A DNA stretch of 64,000 nucleotides, from NCBI GenBank assembly GCA_033439265.1, contig JAVTVX010000024.1, positions 8,663,001-8,727,000 on the forward strand. Reading direction: 5' to 3'. Each line of letters opens with the position of its first letter. Position 1 is the first letter of the stretch. The notes beneath the pieces are model-generated. The model saw only the letters and a list, made by a program, of their open reading frames with translations. It searched no databases and was not told the origin of the DNA. Source of the DNA: Dillenia suffruticosa (taxonomy: Eukaryota > Streptophyta > Magnoliopsida > Dilleniales > Dilleniaceae). Shown one piece after another: positions 26,737-37,635 of this stretch. The position numbers and the translations under genes are program-made.

Positions 26737-26898
26737 GATACTCCCTCTCCTGTGGCATTGTCGAAGCTTCTACTATTGTTAATCTTCTTAGCTTTAATTT
26801 GTACCACCCAAATTAGGGCTGATTTAGCCACTAGAGACCATGATTCCTCTACTTCCGTTGTTGACGAACTCAATTCCAAGATCTACGCTCTAGATATG
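26737..26898 (+). pseudogene. Orphan first exon, ER coiled-coil protein (At2g24420/At4g31340-like)
   Basis: Reads DTPSPVALSKLLLLLIFLAL, then ICTTQIRADLATRDHDS and VVDELNSKIYALD. This is a signal peptide ending near IRAD, followed by the start of a coiled coil. From memory it resembles the N-terminus of the plant family annotated in Arabidopsis as 'DNA repair ATPase-related / myosin heavy chain-related' (ASKL…IRAD…ELDQLxSKIHxLES). The first codon is GTG where ATG would be expected. The similarity ends at a CT microsatellite and no later exons were seen. It may be a gene relic, or a real gene whose start is elsewhere and whose remainder is lost. Confidence 0.4.
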
Positions 26899-26899
26899 C

Positions 26900-26904
<5 letters not shown>

Positions 26905-26942
<38 letters not shown>
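26905..26942. repeat. (CT)n microsatellite
   Basis: CT units with one interruption, directly after the orphan exon. Confidence 0.95.
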
Positions 26943-28467
26943 TCAATTTTGTTTTATTAGATTTTATCAATTGACATGAATCAGTAGATGTTCAGCGGAG
27001 AAGACGAACAAACATTTTGGACGAACGGATAGTGTCAACTGCCACTGTGACGTCGATGGCTACCGACACCGAAAAAGGGCGTTAGAAGTTGAAAGTGGCA
27101 AGTTCGATCGCCTGTGGTTTGCCCCTCTCTCTGAGTTTTTTGGGTCATTCGAGCTCAAGTCCGCATCGAAAAGAGCCCGAGGTCCTTTTAATTTTTTGGA
27201 TCGAGTTTGAGTCTTGATCCTTCAAGTTCTGTCGAGTTGATCTCGGGCTTGAACTTGGTCTCATGAAATTTTTTGAACACTTGAAAGTTTTTGATCTCGA
27301 GCTAAATTACCACCCCTAATGATAGAAATAATTGTAGAGAGCACTTGAAAGTTTTTGAACCATACAAGACAAAACGTGGGTAATCACACGGAGGTAAGGT
27401 AATTTTTTTCCCAAACAATTTTTTTTTTTTTTTAAGATCAATCAAAATAGAGAAAAAGAATAAGATAAAAAAGAAAAACTCAAATTTAAAATTTTTAAAG
27501 AAAAATTTAATTAAAAAATATATCTAACATATTGATAAATGCAAAAAAATATTATCTATTAAACGGGTCGTAATTGAAAATGTAATGATGTATTTACACA
27601 TCCAATTATAACACAATATATAGTGGCTTAATTTTTAAATTACCAAATTGGCTGTCATTACACTGACTTCACTAAGTTCATGCATTTCCAAGATAAATGG
27701 TAAAAATTTGGAAGTACCGACATTGATGAACCCTTACCTTACGAAATCTCTCACCATCCATTGCTGGAGCATGTATTGTACCTGCTTCGCACTCACATCC
27801 ATCCATAAAAAAGGTGCAGAACTTCATTATGATCCAGAGCCATTGGGCCTGATCTTGCCACACACCAGTAGTTGGCGGTAATTCAATGGTAGGGGCCCCG
27901 TGAAATGAAAACTAAGCTCACCACGCCATTTATTTTTCTCATTCAATGTATATGAGAAATACTGTCCAAATGACTCCATAATAAAATAAAATAAACCCTT
28001 TATGATAAGTTTGATTAATTTGGAATTAATTAAAATATTTTATTTTTTAATAATATATAAAATTGTTATCTCTTAATAATTTTTTTTAAGTAGAAAGTAG
28101 TATGTCGATGTTATTTTAGTCCAAAACAGCAAACAACTTGTAAATTACTTTAAGGGTTCTGTTTGTAATGGTTATCTCAACTATTAGATATTAAAAATAG
28201 TATTCAAATATTAAAAAGATAAACCAAAAGAGCTAACACTTTAATTGCTCACCCCAATCATCCATGATCGATTTTAATCATTCCTGTTTTAACATTTTAC
28301 TTTTTAAAAATTGTATATTTTTCTGAATTTTTTTATTAATTTTAATAGAATAAATAATATAATTACAGTTCAAAGTTCAGAATAATATTTTATGGAATTT
28401 AGAATCGTATAATATTTATTTATAAAATAAGACAAATTATGAAGTTTTATTGTCAAATAAAAAGAAA

Positions 28468-28472
<5 letters not shown>
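26943..28472. other. Intergenic, with a possible hAT-type MITE scar at 27130-27320
   Basis: 27130-27320 is rich in TCGAG/GCTCGAG words and ends CTAAATTACCACCCCTAATG. Read on the minus strand this starts TAGGGGTGGTAATTTAGCTC, similar to the ends of plant hAT non-autonomous elements. No left partner was found. The rest is AT-rich with poly-T at 27420-27434. 27640-27900 is less AT-rich with open frames on both strands that I do not recognise. Confidence 0.3.

Positions 28473-28505
<33 letters not shown>
28473..28505. repeat. (AT)n microsatellite
   Basis: About 16 AT units. Confidence 0.95.
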
Positions 28506-28509
<4 letters not shown>

Positions 28510-28609
28510 CTGAATTAATTAAAAACAAAAATGGAAATATGGAAAAAGGGTTACCGCGTGAGGAAAGGATTAGAACACCGACTAATGCTCGCAAGTGGTA
28601 ACCTGACTG

Positions 28610-28633
28610 GAGAGAGAGAGAGAGAGAGAGAGA
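28610..28633. repeat. (GA)n microsatellite upstream of the DUF7054 gene
   Basis: About 12 GA units just upstream of the candidate TATA box. Confidence 0.95.
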
Positions 28634-28672
28634 AATTCTTATGCCTATGAAACACATGCTTAAACGGATTCC

Positions 28673-28748
28673 TATTTATATCCATCCCCTCTTGATTTCA
28701 AGATCCACCAAGCCCAAAGTTCTTCCGAACAGAAAACCCTAGCCCTAA
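28673..28748 (+). promoter_or_regulatory. Candidate core promoter of the DUF7054 gene (TATA and telo-box)
   Basis: TATTTATATCC (28673-28683) is a TATA-like box. AAACCCTAGCCCTAA (28734-28748) contains the telo-box, common just downstream of start sites in plant housekeeping promoters. This would put the transcript start near 28705-28715 and leave a leader of about 470 bases, CT-rich between 29018 and 29093. Confidence 0.45.
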
Positions 28749-28880
28749 GCCGCACAAACAAACTCCATTTCTCTTTCCTTAGATCTCTACTCATCTCCGT
28801 CTCTCTATTCTTCTTCTTTAAATCTAAACTGAAATCGTCGAAGACGAGAGACCTCAAGTCGAGATCAAAGGCCGTTGTGA

Positions 28881-29012
28881 ATGGTGGAAAATTTCTGTAA
28901 TTTCATGAGAGCAACCGCGCGTTCCCAAATCGCGCAGTTCTCTCTCTCCGATTTCTTCTTCGCTTCCTGCAAGGAAGGCTGGTACTATCGCTGCCTCGGC
29001 GTCGACCCCTGA
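28881..29012 (+). CDS. Possible upstream ORF of the DUF7054 gene (43 codons)
   Basis: An ATG-initiated ORF starting MVENFCNFMRATARSQIAQ and ending RCLGVDP before TGA. It is not low-complexity, unlike the CT-rich sequence around it, and lies 168 bases before the main ATG. Whether it is in the transcript depends on the start site and on a possible leader intron (a TTTTGTAG acceptor-like site lies at 29150-29157). If present, it could lower translation of the main ORF. No known peptide is recognised. Confidence 0.3.
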   Translation: MVENFCNFMRATARSQIAQFSLSDFFFASCKEGWYYRCLGVDP

Positions 29013-29180
29013 GTCTCTCTTCATCTTCCTCTCTCTCTCTGTCTCTCTCTCTATCACTTTCTCTAGATCTCTCTCTCTCTCTCTCTTTCTGGATTTCTTC
29101 ATTCCCCCTCACTCTTTTTAATTTTGCCAAAAACAAAAGAATCATTCATTTTGTAGGATTTTGATTGATTGATTTGTAAG

Positions 29181-30270
29181 ATGTTGATGCTAAAGAACAA
29201 GAAGAATTCACAGAACAACAAGGGCAATCGGCTCTTGATTAGCGTCACGGTGCTTGGAAGCGCCGGCCCCATTCGCTTCATTGTTAATGAGGAAGAGCTT
29301 GTCGCTGCTGTCATTGAGACGGCCTTGAAATCCTATGCGCGTGAAGGTCGTCTTCCTGTTCTTGGAACTGATCTCAACAATTTTCTTCTCTACTGTTCTT
29401 ATGCCAGTACCGAAGGTATATATTTTCCGCAATCACACCCTAAGTTTCTTGATTTTGATTTTTGTATTACTAACTCTGGCATTTCCTATGGTTGATTTTG
29501 ATTTTTTTTTCTAATTTCTGAGGTTTGTAGTATGACTTATTGATTTCGTTCAAATGGTTGATGCGATTTACAATTGTGGGGTTGAATTGTTCTTGATTTG
29601 ATGAATTGTATCTCTCTGTCCTTGAGAAAATTAAACCTTTATTTTTTTATTTTGATTTGATTAGATGTTGAAAACTAGGTTTTCTGATGATTTTGAATTG
29701 ATCTCTATTGTGAAACATAGAAATTCTGAATCATTAAGAGAATCAACCCTAATGTTTCTAATTTTGTTTCTCGCCTAGACTGGGCCTTTTGTGAGATCTT
29801 GGGTTTCTGATGATTTTGAATTCATCTTGATTCTGAAACATTGAAATTCTGAGTCATTGAGACAATCGACCCTGACATTTCTAATTTCTTTTCGTCAGAC
29901 TGAAACTTGATTGGATTGTGAATTCTAGGGTTTCTGGTGATTTTGAATTGATCTTGATTGTGAAACATGGTTGTTCTGATTCATTGGGAGAATTAACCCT
30001 ATTTTCTTTGATTTTGTTTCCTATAGACTGGGACATGGTTGGATTGTGATTTTGAGGGTTGCTGATAGTTGTTGATTGTGTGAAATTGCAGCTCTGAGTC
30101 CCTGGGAGACAATCGGATCATATGGAGGAAGAAACTTCATGCTATGCAAGAAACCGGAGAAGGTGAAAGCAGCGGCCGCAGAAACAACAACTGAGGTCAG
30201 CCGCAAAGGGCAGGGCAGCTGGAAGAATTGGATCAACAAGTCATTCAACCTCAAGATTTCCTCTCATTGA
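29181..30270 (+). CDS. DUF7054 domain protein, At4g22758-like
   Basis: Two exons, 29181-29415 and 30092-30270, joined in phase (G|CT) by a GT-AG intron, give 137 aa. The start MLMLKNKKNSQNNK is the first in-frame ATG. The core reads LLISVTVLGSAGPIRFIVNE, then ALKSYAREGRLPVLG, LNNFLLYCSYASTE and, in exon 2, ALSPWETIGSYGGRNFMLCK. This is the conserved DUF7054 domain of a plant-specific family whose members (for example At4g22758) have no established biochemical role. The fold is predicted to be ubiquitin-like in related entries, which I cannot test here. The C-terminus is basic with no membrane segment or signal peptide, so it is probably cytosolic or nuclear. It looks intact. Confidence 0.9.
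29663..30070 (+). repeat. Tandem repeat in the DUF7054 intron, period about 125 bp
   Basis: The phrase TTTCTGATGATTTTGAATT recurs at about 29681, 29804 and (as TTTCTGGTGATTTTGAATTG) 29931. Each copy is followed by GAAACAT, a TCTGA(A/G)TCATT block and a second shared part (GACTGGGCC / GACTGAAAC / GACTGGGAC). There are three diverged copies plus the start of a fourth, together filling most of the intron. Confidence 0.8.
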
Positions 30271-30456
30271 TTCCCTATGAGTACATTTCATACAATAAGA
30301 CTTGAAAATACTATTTTCAAAGTACAGATGGTCAGTTTGGCCGGAAAGGAACCCATGAATCATATCCATGTTCTTTTCACATGATTTTTGGGTAGATTTC
30401 TCCATTCATGTTCAACCCTCTTGGTTTGGGTTCTCTAGTTTTTTTACATTGTCTGC

Positions 30457-30462
30457 AATAAA
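30457..30462 (+). terminator. Candidate poly(A) signal of the DUF7054 gene
   Basis: AATAAA, 187 bases after the stop codon. Confidence 0.4.
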
Positions 30463-31794
30463 GTATTCTAGTTTTACTATTCAATAAGATCCACCCGCTT
30501 GTGATGGGTTGTTTAACCAGAATTTGATTGGCTTTGGGATTATTCCTTCTGACCTAAATTTTAAATTGGTGGCGAGTTAATCGCGAGACCAACTCGGCTG
30601 GCTTTTAGTGTCTTTAATGGTGAGACAAATTCAGCCAAATAAGGTGGGCTGTCAGACATTTGTTTTCTTAAAAGGCAAATTTGGAGAAGAGGTAATTTAG
30701 CCATCTACAAAATATTCTGTGCTTGATGTATGCGTAGTCGAGGGTCGGATGGAGTTTGATTTGTATCTAGAAAGAGGTAGACCCAGTTTGATTTGTAATC
30801 GACGACCATCGATGCATTCCATCCAATCCAACGGTGATCATTTTTATGGATATCAAATGCAACTGGGAATGTTAAGCATCTTTGGGAACTCGAAAAGTAT
30901 ATATAATATCAAAAATCCTAGCTAAATATTTTTTAAAATACCATCGAAGGTTTCTAAAAAAATCACTAAAAGTTTTAGATATGGTATTTTCTCTGCTCAA
31001 GTCATCCACAATGGACTTCAACCAGCCCTCATTATTAAATTAGAATGAAGTAGGCAGTTTTCATTGACCAAAACAGAACGGTTGAAAAGCGTGAGAAATG
31101 GAACCTTAACTTGGATTCTTCCCATCCAGTGATGGAGAAACTTTCTGTCTGCAAGCCCAGTGAGTGAATTTTCTCATTATATTTTTCTATTTTGGGCGGC
31201 TGTTTGTCTGGTCGCTCTCATTCTACATTTTTTGACCGCTGCTTGGTTTTCATACATTTGATTAAAAAGTCATTTTAGGCATTCTCGTAACCAGGATTCT
31301 TGATACCGGAGGAACTTGAACTTAAAGATTAAGATTCTTTTCTTGATTTTGCAATTGTAAAATTTGGAGACCTCCTCCAGCACAAATTACTTGGTTTGTT
31401 TTATTTTACGCTGGAGTATGAAACATGTGCCGCATGCTGGCCTTGAACCGATCTAGTTGGCCAAGGACAACAGACTCAAAAATTCCCACTCATTAAAACC
31501 TATGGAGGCCCATGTGAAGAAGATCTGCACCGGTACATGATTTACATTTCTTTCCCCTTGTATCTTTTCTCCACGTGAAACAATGAAAGGAAAAAGGGAA
31601 GAAGAAAAGGAGTCGAACGTTCCATCGATCTCACTACAATCGCAAGTATCAAGAATAGTCAAATTGGAGCACAATTTTCTTCTATCATGATGCATTGATT
31701 CTCACTTCTTGTCTTTCATTATTAATGCCCTTTAGTATGAAATAGAACAAATATGCAGGAAATAAATAATATTGTTTTTTTTTTCTTATATTTG
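30463..31794. other. Intergenic
   Basis: No gene, RNA gene or clear transposon was recognised. Base composition is unremarkable. Confidence 0.5.
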
Positions 31795-31950
31795 ACTGAT
31801 CGGCATCTAAAACTATAATTCAATTAATTCGGTTTGAGTTATGATCAAACCTTTTATAGAGGGAACTCTCTCAATATAATTTTTTTCATTCTCAAAAGTC
31901 AAACTCGAATCTTAATTATGGGACTCCTTTCTACTGGATCAACTGTGTGT
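31795..31950 (-). repeat. Dispersed repeat family, copy 1 (SINE-like)
   Basis: Shares with three other places the order: GGTATCTAAA-like start, ATTCAATTAATTCGGTTTGA, GGAACTCTCTCAATATAATT, CATTCTCAAAAGTCAAACTCGAATC, then a GGATCAACTG-like end. On the minus strand the last two resemble the B box (GATTCGAGTT) and A-box region of a tRNA, so a tRNA-derived SINE is likely. Confidence 0.5.
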
Positions 31951-32289
31951 AAATAAATAATATTATTTAGGGAAAGAAAAGCAAAACCAAAAATTATCTA
32001 AAAAAATGAGCCAAATTTGAAGACTCCTATTTGAAGATATAGGGCTAAGAAGACAAAGACAAAAAGTCTATTAAATTTTTTTTTTTCCTTTGTCTTTATG
32101 CATTTTCAAAATTTTCAAGTGATAACAAAGTATGGTTTTCAATGGTTTTAACAAAATCTTACATGAATTCAATTACAAAATTGCTTTCACCCTTCTGATA
32201 AAAGTTAAGCTGGTATTTTAAGATTTGTTCGAAAGAGTTGATGTTTCTGTTCACTATTTTGAAAGTTTTATTGAATACTTTAAATCAAA

Positions 32290-32900
32290 GTAAAGATTTG
32301 TTATATGTATCGGATCACACCAAGGTTGGTTTGCCATTACTTGATTTGTTTGAAGGCTAGCTTTGTGGGAAGACTTTATTATTGGATTTTGTTTCAAGGT
32401 AAAGATTGGAGTCGTGATCCAATCCAACAATGTTTTAATCATAGAGTGGGGTTGGATATATATTCCTCTTATACCTTTCTAGCCTTTTGGCTGAGATCAA
32501 CGATATATGTTCCACTTTTTGTTGTTTATCACTACTAGTTGGAATAGGTTAAATTACATTTAAATTTTTTAGATTAGGGACTAAGTGTCTTATTGGACTA
32601 GAATCCTAGTATCCAACTCCCCTTTTTTTAAGCACATTTCTCTTACAAAACTCAAGAGGGTGTAGCCATAGAGTGCTACACTCTTTTAACATTTGAGTCA
32701 TAGCAATAAAAAAATAAAATTTGAGAAATGCAATAGATTTTACAATGTTCAGACCAGATTAATCGATCAAAACATAAATATCGAAACTCAGATATCGTTC
32801 GGTGCTAACTCTTTAAAGTTTAGATGATTCTCTTTTCTTGGAGATTTCTTTTAGGTAGGAGGCAATGTCAACGTATATTTTGTATCTCCATAAAATGTTG
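32290..32900 (+). repeat. Local duplicate block B (first copy)
   Basis: Noncoding block repeated at 34796-35130. Shared phrases are GGTTTGCCATTACT / GGTTTGCCGTTACT, GTTGGATATATATTC, GTTTATC..AACTAGTTG, and later GATTCTCTTTTCTTG with GGTAGGAGGCAAT. The first copy is longer because of extra internal sequence, including the U2-like piece. No open frame is shared. Confidence 0.75.
32471..32513 (+). pseudogene. U2 snRNA 5'-end fragment
   Basis: Reads ATACCTTTCTAGCCTTTTGG followed by CTGAGATCAA. Plant U2 snRNA begins ATACCTTTCTCGGCCTTTTGG then CTAAGATCAAGTG, so the first 30 or so bases match with about three changes. After that the match fades (CGATATATGTTCC against GTGTAGTATCTGTTCT) and the stem-loops, Sm site and 3' end are absent. 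It is therefore a 5' fragment and not a gene. The matching place in block B' (about 34917) lacks it. Confidence 0.6.
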
Positions 32901-32944
32901 AATATAGGGAAGTTTTTATTTTTTACTTGAATGAATTATTACTA

Positions 32945-34290
32945 TTAAGGAAAATATTAAATATATATTAGACAAAATAATGAAAAGTTAAATGAATTAT
33001 TACTACTAAGGTAATTTTCATTTCGGTGAAACTTAATTTTGAAACTCAGTTATATTTTAAACGTGAATTATTTGTTAAATTCATTTTTTTTCTAATATTT
33101 AATGAGTATAATATATAAAATGGAAAAGAAAATACACAGATGTAATACACAGATTTAATCTTAACAATTTTTTAAGAACCACCGGGCCCCCAAATTTATT
33201 TCCTTTCTTTTTTTATTTATATTTCAAAAGGACTCTTCGGACCCAAAAAATGAATAAAAATTTTATTGAAAAAAAGAAAATCTCAGTTTTAAAATAACTC
33301 TTGCAACGTGTTCTTGATTGATTTCTCAAAAACATCATGTGGAGGAACTCCCCTGGTGGCCCTGTGCAATTGGCATGGTAAATGTAGGGAGGGGCGCATG
33401 ACTCGGTAATAAAAGTTATTAAAATTTTTATAAAGGGTATTCGAGTGGTAAAAAAGTTTTATTTAAGTGTTTTTTTTTTAGATTTAGTATTTAAAATTTT
33501 TTTTGAGTATATGTATTTTTTCATTTATATAATATCTATGTAAAATAAAAAAAAAATTATTAAAAAAATTTAGAGTCTTGATCCTTGCCAACTCCATTGG
33601 CGCTGTCTCTGTACATAACAATTAGTTAAAAAGATAAATAATATTTAAAAATTTTTTGAAGTTGGTCCCTTTATTGTCCTCCGTATCACAAGCTTGGGAA
33701 TGGGAGATCTCCCAACATAAACGCATCACATCTTGGATAGGAACCTCATTGTACCGGCAGGATTGAGATGGGAGGATAGTTGTAGTGTAGGTGCCCCTAA
33801 ATATTTTATTGGCATAAACAGAGTTGCCTTTTATATAGGATGCTATTCTCAGCCTCGTTTTTTCCGAAGTTTATAAAAGCTATACGTTCACATGGGGAGA
33901 GGTTCGTTCAATTCAAACTTAAGTGTACTTAGGGGGCAAGCAGTCCTAAAATTCCACAGCATATTCCTCTTATTCTTTGTTCTTTCAAATCCAAATTTAT
34001 ATCCTTGGTTTGAGAGGAACCCCTTTGGATGGCTGTCATTTTTCAATCAGAACCCGTGTCCAAAAGAGGTAGCTTGAGATCACTCTTTTTTTTTTTAGAA
34101 TCTTTTTCCTGCTTAATAGCTGGCTTGCTTTTATTACCACAAATCATGGACTGTCCTTTTCGTATCTCTGTGTTGTGGTAGCTTTCTCAGCTTCCCCTTT
34201 GTTTACTATGATCTCTATTTCTCTCTCTCTCTGTGCCATTTTAAATTAAAGAATAATTGAATCAATAATCCAGACCAACTCAGCTTAATA
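32945..34290 (+). repeat. Local duplicate block A (first copy)
   Basis: Repeated at 36243-37325. Shared phrases are AGACAAAATAATGAAAAGTT, CTCTTGCAACGTGTTCTT, ATGTAGGGAGGGGC, CACATCTTGGATAGGAACC, TCGTTC(A/G)ATTCAAACTT, TTGAGATCACTCTTT, TAGCTGGCTTGCTTTTATT and TTCCCCTTTGTTTACTAT. This copy has about 175 bases at 33120-33295 that are missing from the other. No conserved protein was found; open frames are short and shift between copies, so it is noncoding or long-dead sequence. Confidence 0.85.
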
Positions 34291-34329
34291 AACCCAGAAC
34301 GTTATCCCAATATTCTAAAAGAAGTTCGC

Positions 34330-34490
34330 CCTTAACCATCATGTATAGAGGTGGGACCGGTCTCGGCTGGGCCCGTTCCGATCAAGGCTGTGCCGGACCG
34401 GCTCCAAAAAAAGGTTTTACTAGGAAACGGCCCGGCCCGGTGAACCAAGCCTGTTGAGTAGTGTTGAGCAGGGCCGTGCCAAGCCAGTTT
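34330..34490. other. GC-rich patch like the ends of plant hAT elements
   Basis: Contains AGAGGTGGGACCGGTCTCGG, GGCCCGTTCCG, ACGGCCCGGCCCGG and GGGCCGTGCC, the word set often seen at plant hAT/MITE ends. No pair of terminal repeats or target duplication was identified. Confidence 0.3.
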
Positions 34491-34731
34491 CAGGTTTTAT
34501 TTTATTTTATTTTATTTTTTAAGGATTTGAACTATTGGTTTTTTTTTCAAATGATTGAATTTTTTATCATAAAGATCATTGGACTAGAGAAGTCAAAGAA
34601 GACGATGAAAGCCAAACTCGAGTTAGGGAATAAAACAGTTCAAACTGGTGGTGGTTGACTAGATTTCCTTCTCTGATAACTAGGGTCGTGACCATTAAGT
34701 TATCCCGTGACAACATCAAAGTAGATATTTG

Positions 34732-34762
<31 letters not shown>

Positions 34763-34795
34763 ATTTTTACGATATGTGTATTTAAAAAAAATGTA

Positions 34796-35130
34796 AAAAT
34801 TTGTTATATATGTTGGGTGAGATTAAGATCGGTTTGCCGTTACTACTTTTGTTTGGAGGAGAAATTTGTTAGAAGATTTCCAAGATTGTTGGAGTCTGTG
34901 TTGGATATATATTCAACTTTTTCTTGTTTATCGCAACTAGTTGAAATGGTTTAAATTATATTTGACTTATTTTAGATAATAGAATAGGAGCCTTGTTCGA
35001 CTAAAATTCAAGTACCGGACTCTTTATATATATATATGGGTAATGAGTTTAGTTGATTCTCTTTTCTTGAAGATTTCCTTTGGGTAGGAGGCAATATTAA
35101 CTCATATTTGGTATCCCGTTAAATATAATG
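34796..35130 (+). repeat. Local duplicate block B' (second copy)
   Basis: Matches 32290-32900 in the same orientation and order, but is shorter. Confidence 0.75.
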
Positions 35131-35762
35131 AAATTAATCATTTTTTTTTTTGTCTGTTGATATACGTCTAAGGTAAATTTCTAAATATGATATTATATTG
35201 ATTTTATTAATTATTTATTATTTTTTTATCATAATACTTTGAGTGTTAGAAAATGACGATGAAACAAGGTAAAGAGTTTTTTAAAAGGGATAGTCTATTG
35301 ATATAATCTCTCTTTTCTGATCTATTTTTGGCGGGGTGTTGAGGACTTGTTTGATCCGAAGATAAAAACATGATTTTGTTGAATTCCGATTTCAAATAAA
35401 AAGAAATCCAATCGTAAAGAAATTGATGGAACGTGAGTTTCGATGAATTGCTTTCACCCTCCCCCCTCTCTCTCTTTGTAACTATAAATTCATGTGTTTC
35501 TTTATATTTAATATTTTTAAGTAAAAATAATTTTTAAATAATTTTTTATTATTTTAACCATAAAATTATACTTCTTTTTTGGATTTTTTTTTTTTTTTTT
35601 TTTAATTTTGGTTCTCCTAATCTTGCTTTAACCTCAGCCCAACTCTACTAAGATTAAAGGACGCCTCTTCTCTGAATTTTCGATTTTAAAAGAAGGAATT
35701 TCGTTTTTGGGCAATTGTGAAACTTAATTCAGAGTTCTCGCGACCGTAATTTATTTTGAAAT

Positions 35763-36085
35763 CAATGGAATTTAGCTTCGAGTTGTGCGCCACTGTGCAT
35801 TATTAAATCAACTTGCATGGACCACTCTTAATTGGACAAACAAATAGAAATTTATTTTTTCTTTTGCAAAAAAAAAAACATCGAATAATATTTAGGCCAT
35901 GGAGGTTGGAGAGAGAAAAGATCAGGCAGTGTTTGCAAAAGGTTGCCGATGCAATGGCGATTTGAATAGCAAAGTTAAATTGGGGATACAACCAAAAAAT
36001 AAAAAAAATAAAAAAAATTTAAATTGGGGATTCAAAGCCAAAGTGTTCTCTTTTGAATTTATTGTATACCGGTGTCATTCGCAAT
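35763..36085 (+). repeat. Local duplicate block C (first copy)
   Basis: Repeated at 41074-41345. Shared phrases are GTGCGCCACTGTGC, AAATCAACTTGCATGG, TTCTTTTGCAAAAAAA, CGAATAATATTTAGG, GCAAAAGGTT and GATGCAATGGCGATTTGAAT. No conserved reading frame. Confidence 0.85.
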
Positions 36086-36242
36086 TAACGATGTCTAATT
36101 ATTCTAATAATTGTATAATTGGTCTAATACTAACTCTTAACTCTTGGGTTACTAGTTTTTTGCCACACCCATAGCTAAAGATTCGAGTTCTTCTTTCCTC
36201 TTACACAGGACAAAATATTACGTATAAAACATAACAAGTTAT

Positions 36243-37325
36243 AATGAAAATATTAAATTTATATTAGACAAAATAATGAAAAGTTAAATAAATTATTACT
36301 ATTAAGGGAATTTTCATTTTGGTGAAGCTTAGTCATATTTTAAACGTGACTTTTTGTCAAATTAGTTTTTTTTCCTAATATTTAATTGGGTGTAATATAT
36401 AAAATTATTACTCTTGCAACGTGTTCTTCATTGATTTCTCAAACACATCATGTGCAATGGACTCCACTAATCCCCCAGTGCAATTGGCAGTGTATATGTA
36501 GGGAGGGGCACATGCCTTACTAATAAAAATTATTAAAGAAATTTAGAGTCATGATCCCTCGCCAACCCCCTTGCTGCTGTCTCTTAATAATATCTAAATT
36601 ATTAAGAGGAATATGTTGGGAGTGAGAGATCTCCCAACATATCTCCCAACATAAAGGCATCATCACATCTTGGATAGGAACCTCATTGTACTGGCAGGAT
36701 TGAGGTGGGGGCTCTTCAATTGGGAGGCTAGTGGTAGTGTAGATGCCCCAAAATTATTTTATTGGCATAGACAGAGTTGCCTTTCGTGTGGGATGCTATT
36801 CTCATCCTCATATTATTCAAAGTCCCATAAAAGTTATATGTTCACATGGGCACAGGTTCGTTCGATTCAAACTTCAGGGTACTCAGGTTGCCAGCGGTCC
36901 TAAAATTCCACCGCATATTCCTCTTACCCTTTGTTTGGTTGCCCAAGAAAAATTCCACTTTGAAATCCAAATTTATGTCCTTAGTTTGAGAGAAACCCTT
37001 TGGATGGCTATCATTTTCAATCACAGCCCATGTCTAAAAGAGCGAGCTTGAGATCACTCTTTTTCTTAGAATCTTTTTCCCGCATGATAGCTGGCTTGCT
37101 TTTATTGTCAAAAATCAGGTCTGTCCTTCTCGTATCTTTCTGTTGTGGTTGCTTTCTTAGCTTCCCCTTTGTTTACTATTATCTCTCTCTGTTTTTTTTT
37201 TTTTTTTTTTTTTTTCATTTTCATAATTTATTTATCCAGCTTACACTCACCTGAGCTATTAATTATTTACCCATTTCTTATTAAAGAATAATTAAATCAA
37301 TAATCTATACCAACTCAGCTGATTA
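36243..37325 (+). repeat. Local duplicate block A' (second copy)
   Basis: Matches 32945-34290 in the same orientation, about 3.3 kb downstream. It has its own poly-T run at 37191-37215. Confidence 0.85.
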
Positions 37326-37523
37326 TCATCTTACTGGACTGCCTTAGGCTGAGCAGTTTGTATCATCTTCCCTTATGGATCATCAATTGGGCCAAGCCTA
37401 ATCATGGAAAATTACTAGATGGGACGATACCATATGGTAATCACTCATAATTAAATAAAATAAATAATTCATGATACAAATAAAATTATAAAATATGTCA
37501 TCGTTAAAAATGGCTCTTTCTGT

Positions 37524-37635
37524 GCATAAGGTGCTACATTTTTTGTAAAAAGCTTATTTTCACACTTCGAATCCATGAGTTTAAGGTCATCAAAAGAGGA
37601 AATCCACTATTGTGCCAAGATTCGCTCTCAAAATA
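37524..37635 (-). mobile_element. tRNA-derived SINE (Au-like), minus strand
   Basis: The plus strand reads CATAAGGTGCTACATTTTTT, TTTTCACACTTCGAATCCATGA, TTTAAGGTCATCAAAAGAGG and TTGTGCCAAGATTCGCTCTC. This is the reverse complement of the tRNA-like head and tail of plant Au SINEs (GAGAGCGAATCTTGGCACAA as A-box region; ATGGATTCGAAG as B box). It is diverged and contains no gene. Confidence 0.55.

Noticed and set aside
26426-26758. 110-codon minus-strand ORF with RERERERE
   Set aside because: Translation of a TC microsatellite; no domain.
27678-27900. Minus-strand NYWCVARSG, resembling the start of an X8 (callose-binding) domain
   Set aside because: Only nine residues fit. The following sequence lacks the X8 cysteines and meets stops quickly.
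36670-37051. Overlapping ORFs in block A' as a small gene
   Set aside because: The frames are not kept in the duplicate block A (33720-34080), so they are not under protein-level constraint.
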